5,351 bases of DNA from positions 1 to 5,351 of the forward strand of contig CAUBMI010000097.1 of NCBI GenBank assembly GCA_958436995.1, in the 5' to 3' direction. The position numbers were made by a program, and so were the translations under genes. Source of the DNA: an uncultured Collinsella sp. (GTDB lineage Bacteria > Actinomycetota > Coriobacteriia > Coriobacteriales > Coriobacteriaceae). Below, piece after piece: positions 5,285 to 5,351 of this stretch; position 1 is the first letter of the stretch, and each line of letters opens with the position of its first letter. The notes beneath the pieces are model-generated. The model searched no databases. It saw nothing but the letters and a program-made list of their open reading frames with translations, and had not been told where the DNA came from.

Positions 5285-5351
5285 ATGGAGTATCCACAGC
5301 TTGCCGTCATGAATATCAGCCATCGCTATTTTGACCTTGAGGAATTCTTTT
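5285..5351 (+). CDS. 5' end of a probable TIM-barrel sugar-phosphate isomerase/epimerase (3' truncated by window edge)
   Basis: Only 22 codons are present, encoding MEYPQLAVMNISHRYFDLEEFF. The start ATG has AAAGGTGG (5272-5279) five bases upstream. The pattern 'x-AVMNI-xxRYF-xLEEFF' resembles the first beta-strand and first helix of xylose-isomerase-like TIM-barrel proteins (AP endonuclease 2 superfamily), which includes FrlC-type fructoselysine 3-epimerases. Fructosamine operons often carry such an epimerase, so the context fits. The fragment is too short to be certain. If correct, the protein could interconvert epimeric ketosamines before or after uptake. Expression may need read-through of the hairpin at 5234-5267. 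Confidence 0.5.
   Translation, partial: MEYPQLAVMNISHRYFDLEEFF

Noticed and set aside
1..5351. tRNA, rRNA, CRISPR arrays, insertion sequences or attachment sites
   Set aside because: No cloverleaf, repeat-spacer array, transposase or terminal repeats were seen by eye; coding genes fill nearly all the window.

Overview
The window is GC-rich, with compact, co-directional genes on the + strand and strong Shine-Dalgarno sites. It looks like a gut actinobacterium of the Collinsella/Coriobacteriia type. That assignment rests on base composition, codon choice and locus type, not on a marker gene, so it is tentative.

Layout: (1) positions 1-46 hold the last 14 codons of a gene whose tail resembles the C-terminus of the complete EIID gene further on, so a second mannose-family PTS operon probably ends here. 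It is followed by a strong intrinsic terminator (81-120). (2) A 12-helix MFS transporter (138-1352) starts only 17 bases beyond that terminator's U-tract. (3) A 170-base spacer holds a TATAAT promoter and three copies of a TGGTAT-type box, two of them forming a perfect 12-bp inverted repeat. (4) The main operon encodes an FrlB-like two-SIS-domain sugar-phosphate deglycase (1523-2584), then the four components of a mannose/sorbose-family PTS as separate proteins: EIIA (2672-3088), EIIB (3105-3575), EIIC (3584-4375) and EIID (4365-5201). The start of another gene (5285 to the window edge) is probably a TIM-barrel sugar-phosphate isomerase/epimerase. Intrinsic-terminator-like hairpins lie after the SIS gene and after EIID, dividing the operon into three expression blocks.

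Proposed working model (inference): EIIC and EIID import a fructosamine (Amadori compound) such as fructoselysine or glucoselysine, while EIIA and EIIB pass phosphate to it. The SIS enzyme then hydrolyses the 6-phospho-fructosamine to a hexose 6-phosphate and a free amine or amino acid, and the TIM-barrel enzyme may epimerise a related sugar. The best evidence is that the SIS protein keeps the C-terminal signature of FrlB-type deglycases and the Glu/His pair, 16 residues apart, proposed as catalytic in the FraB/FrlB family. The exact substrate cannot be read from the sequence. No transcriptional regulator gene, RNA gene, mobile element or CRISPR array is visible.
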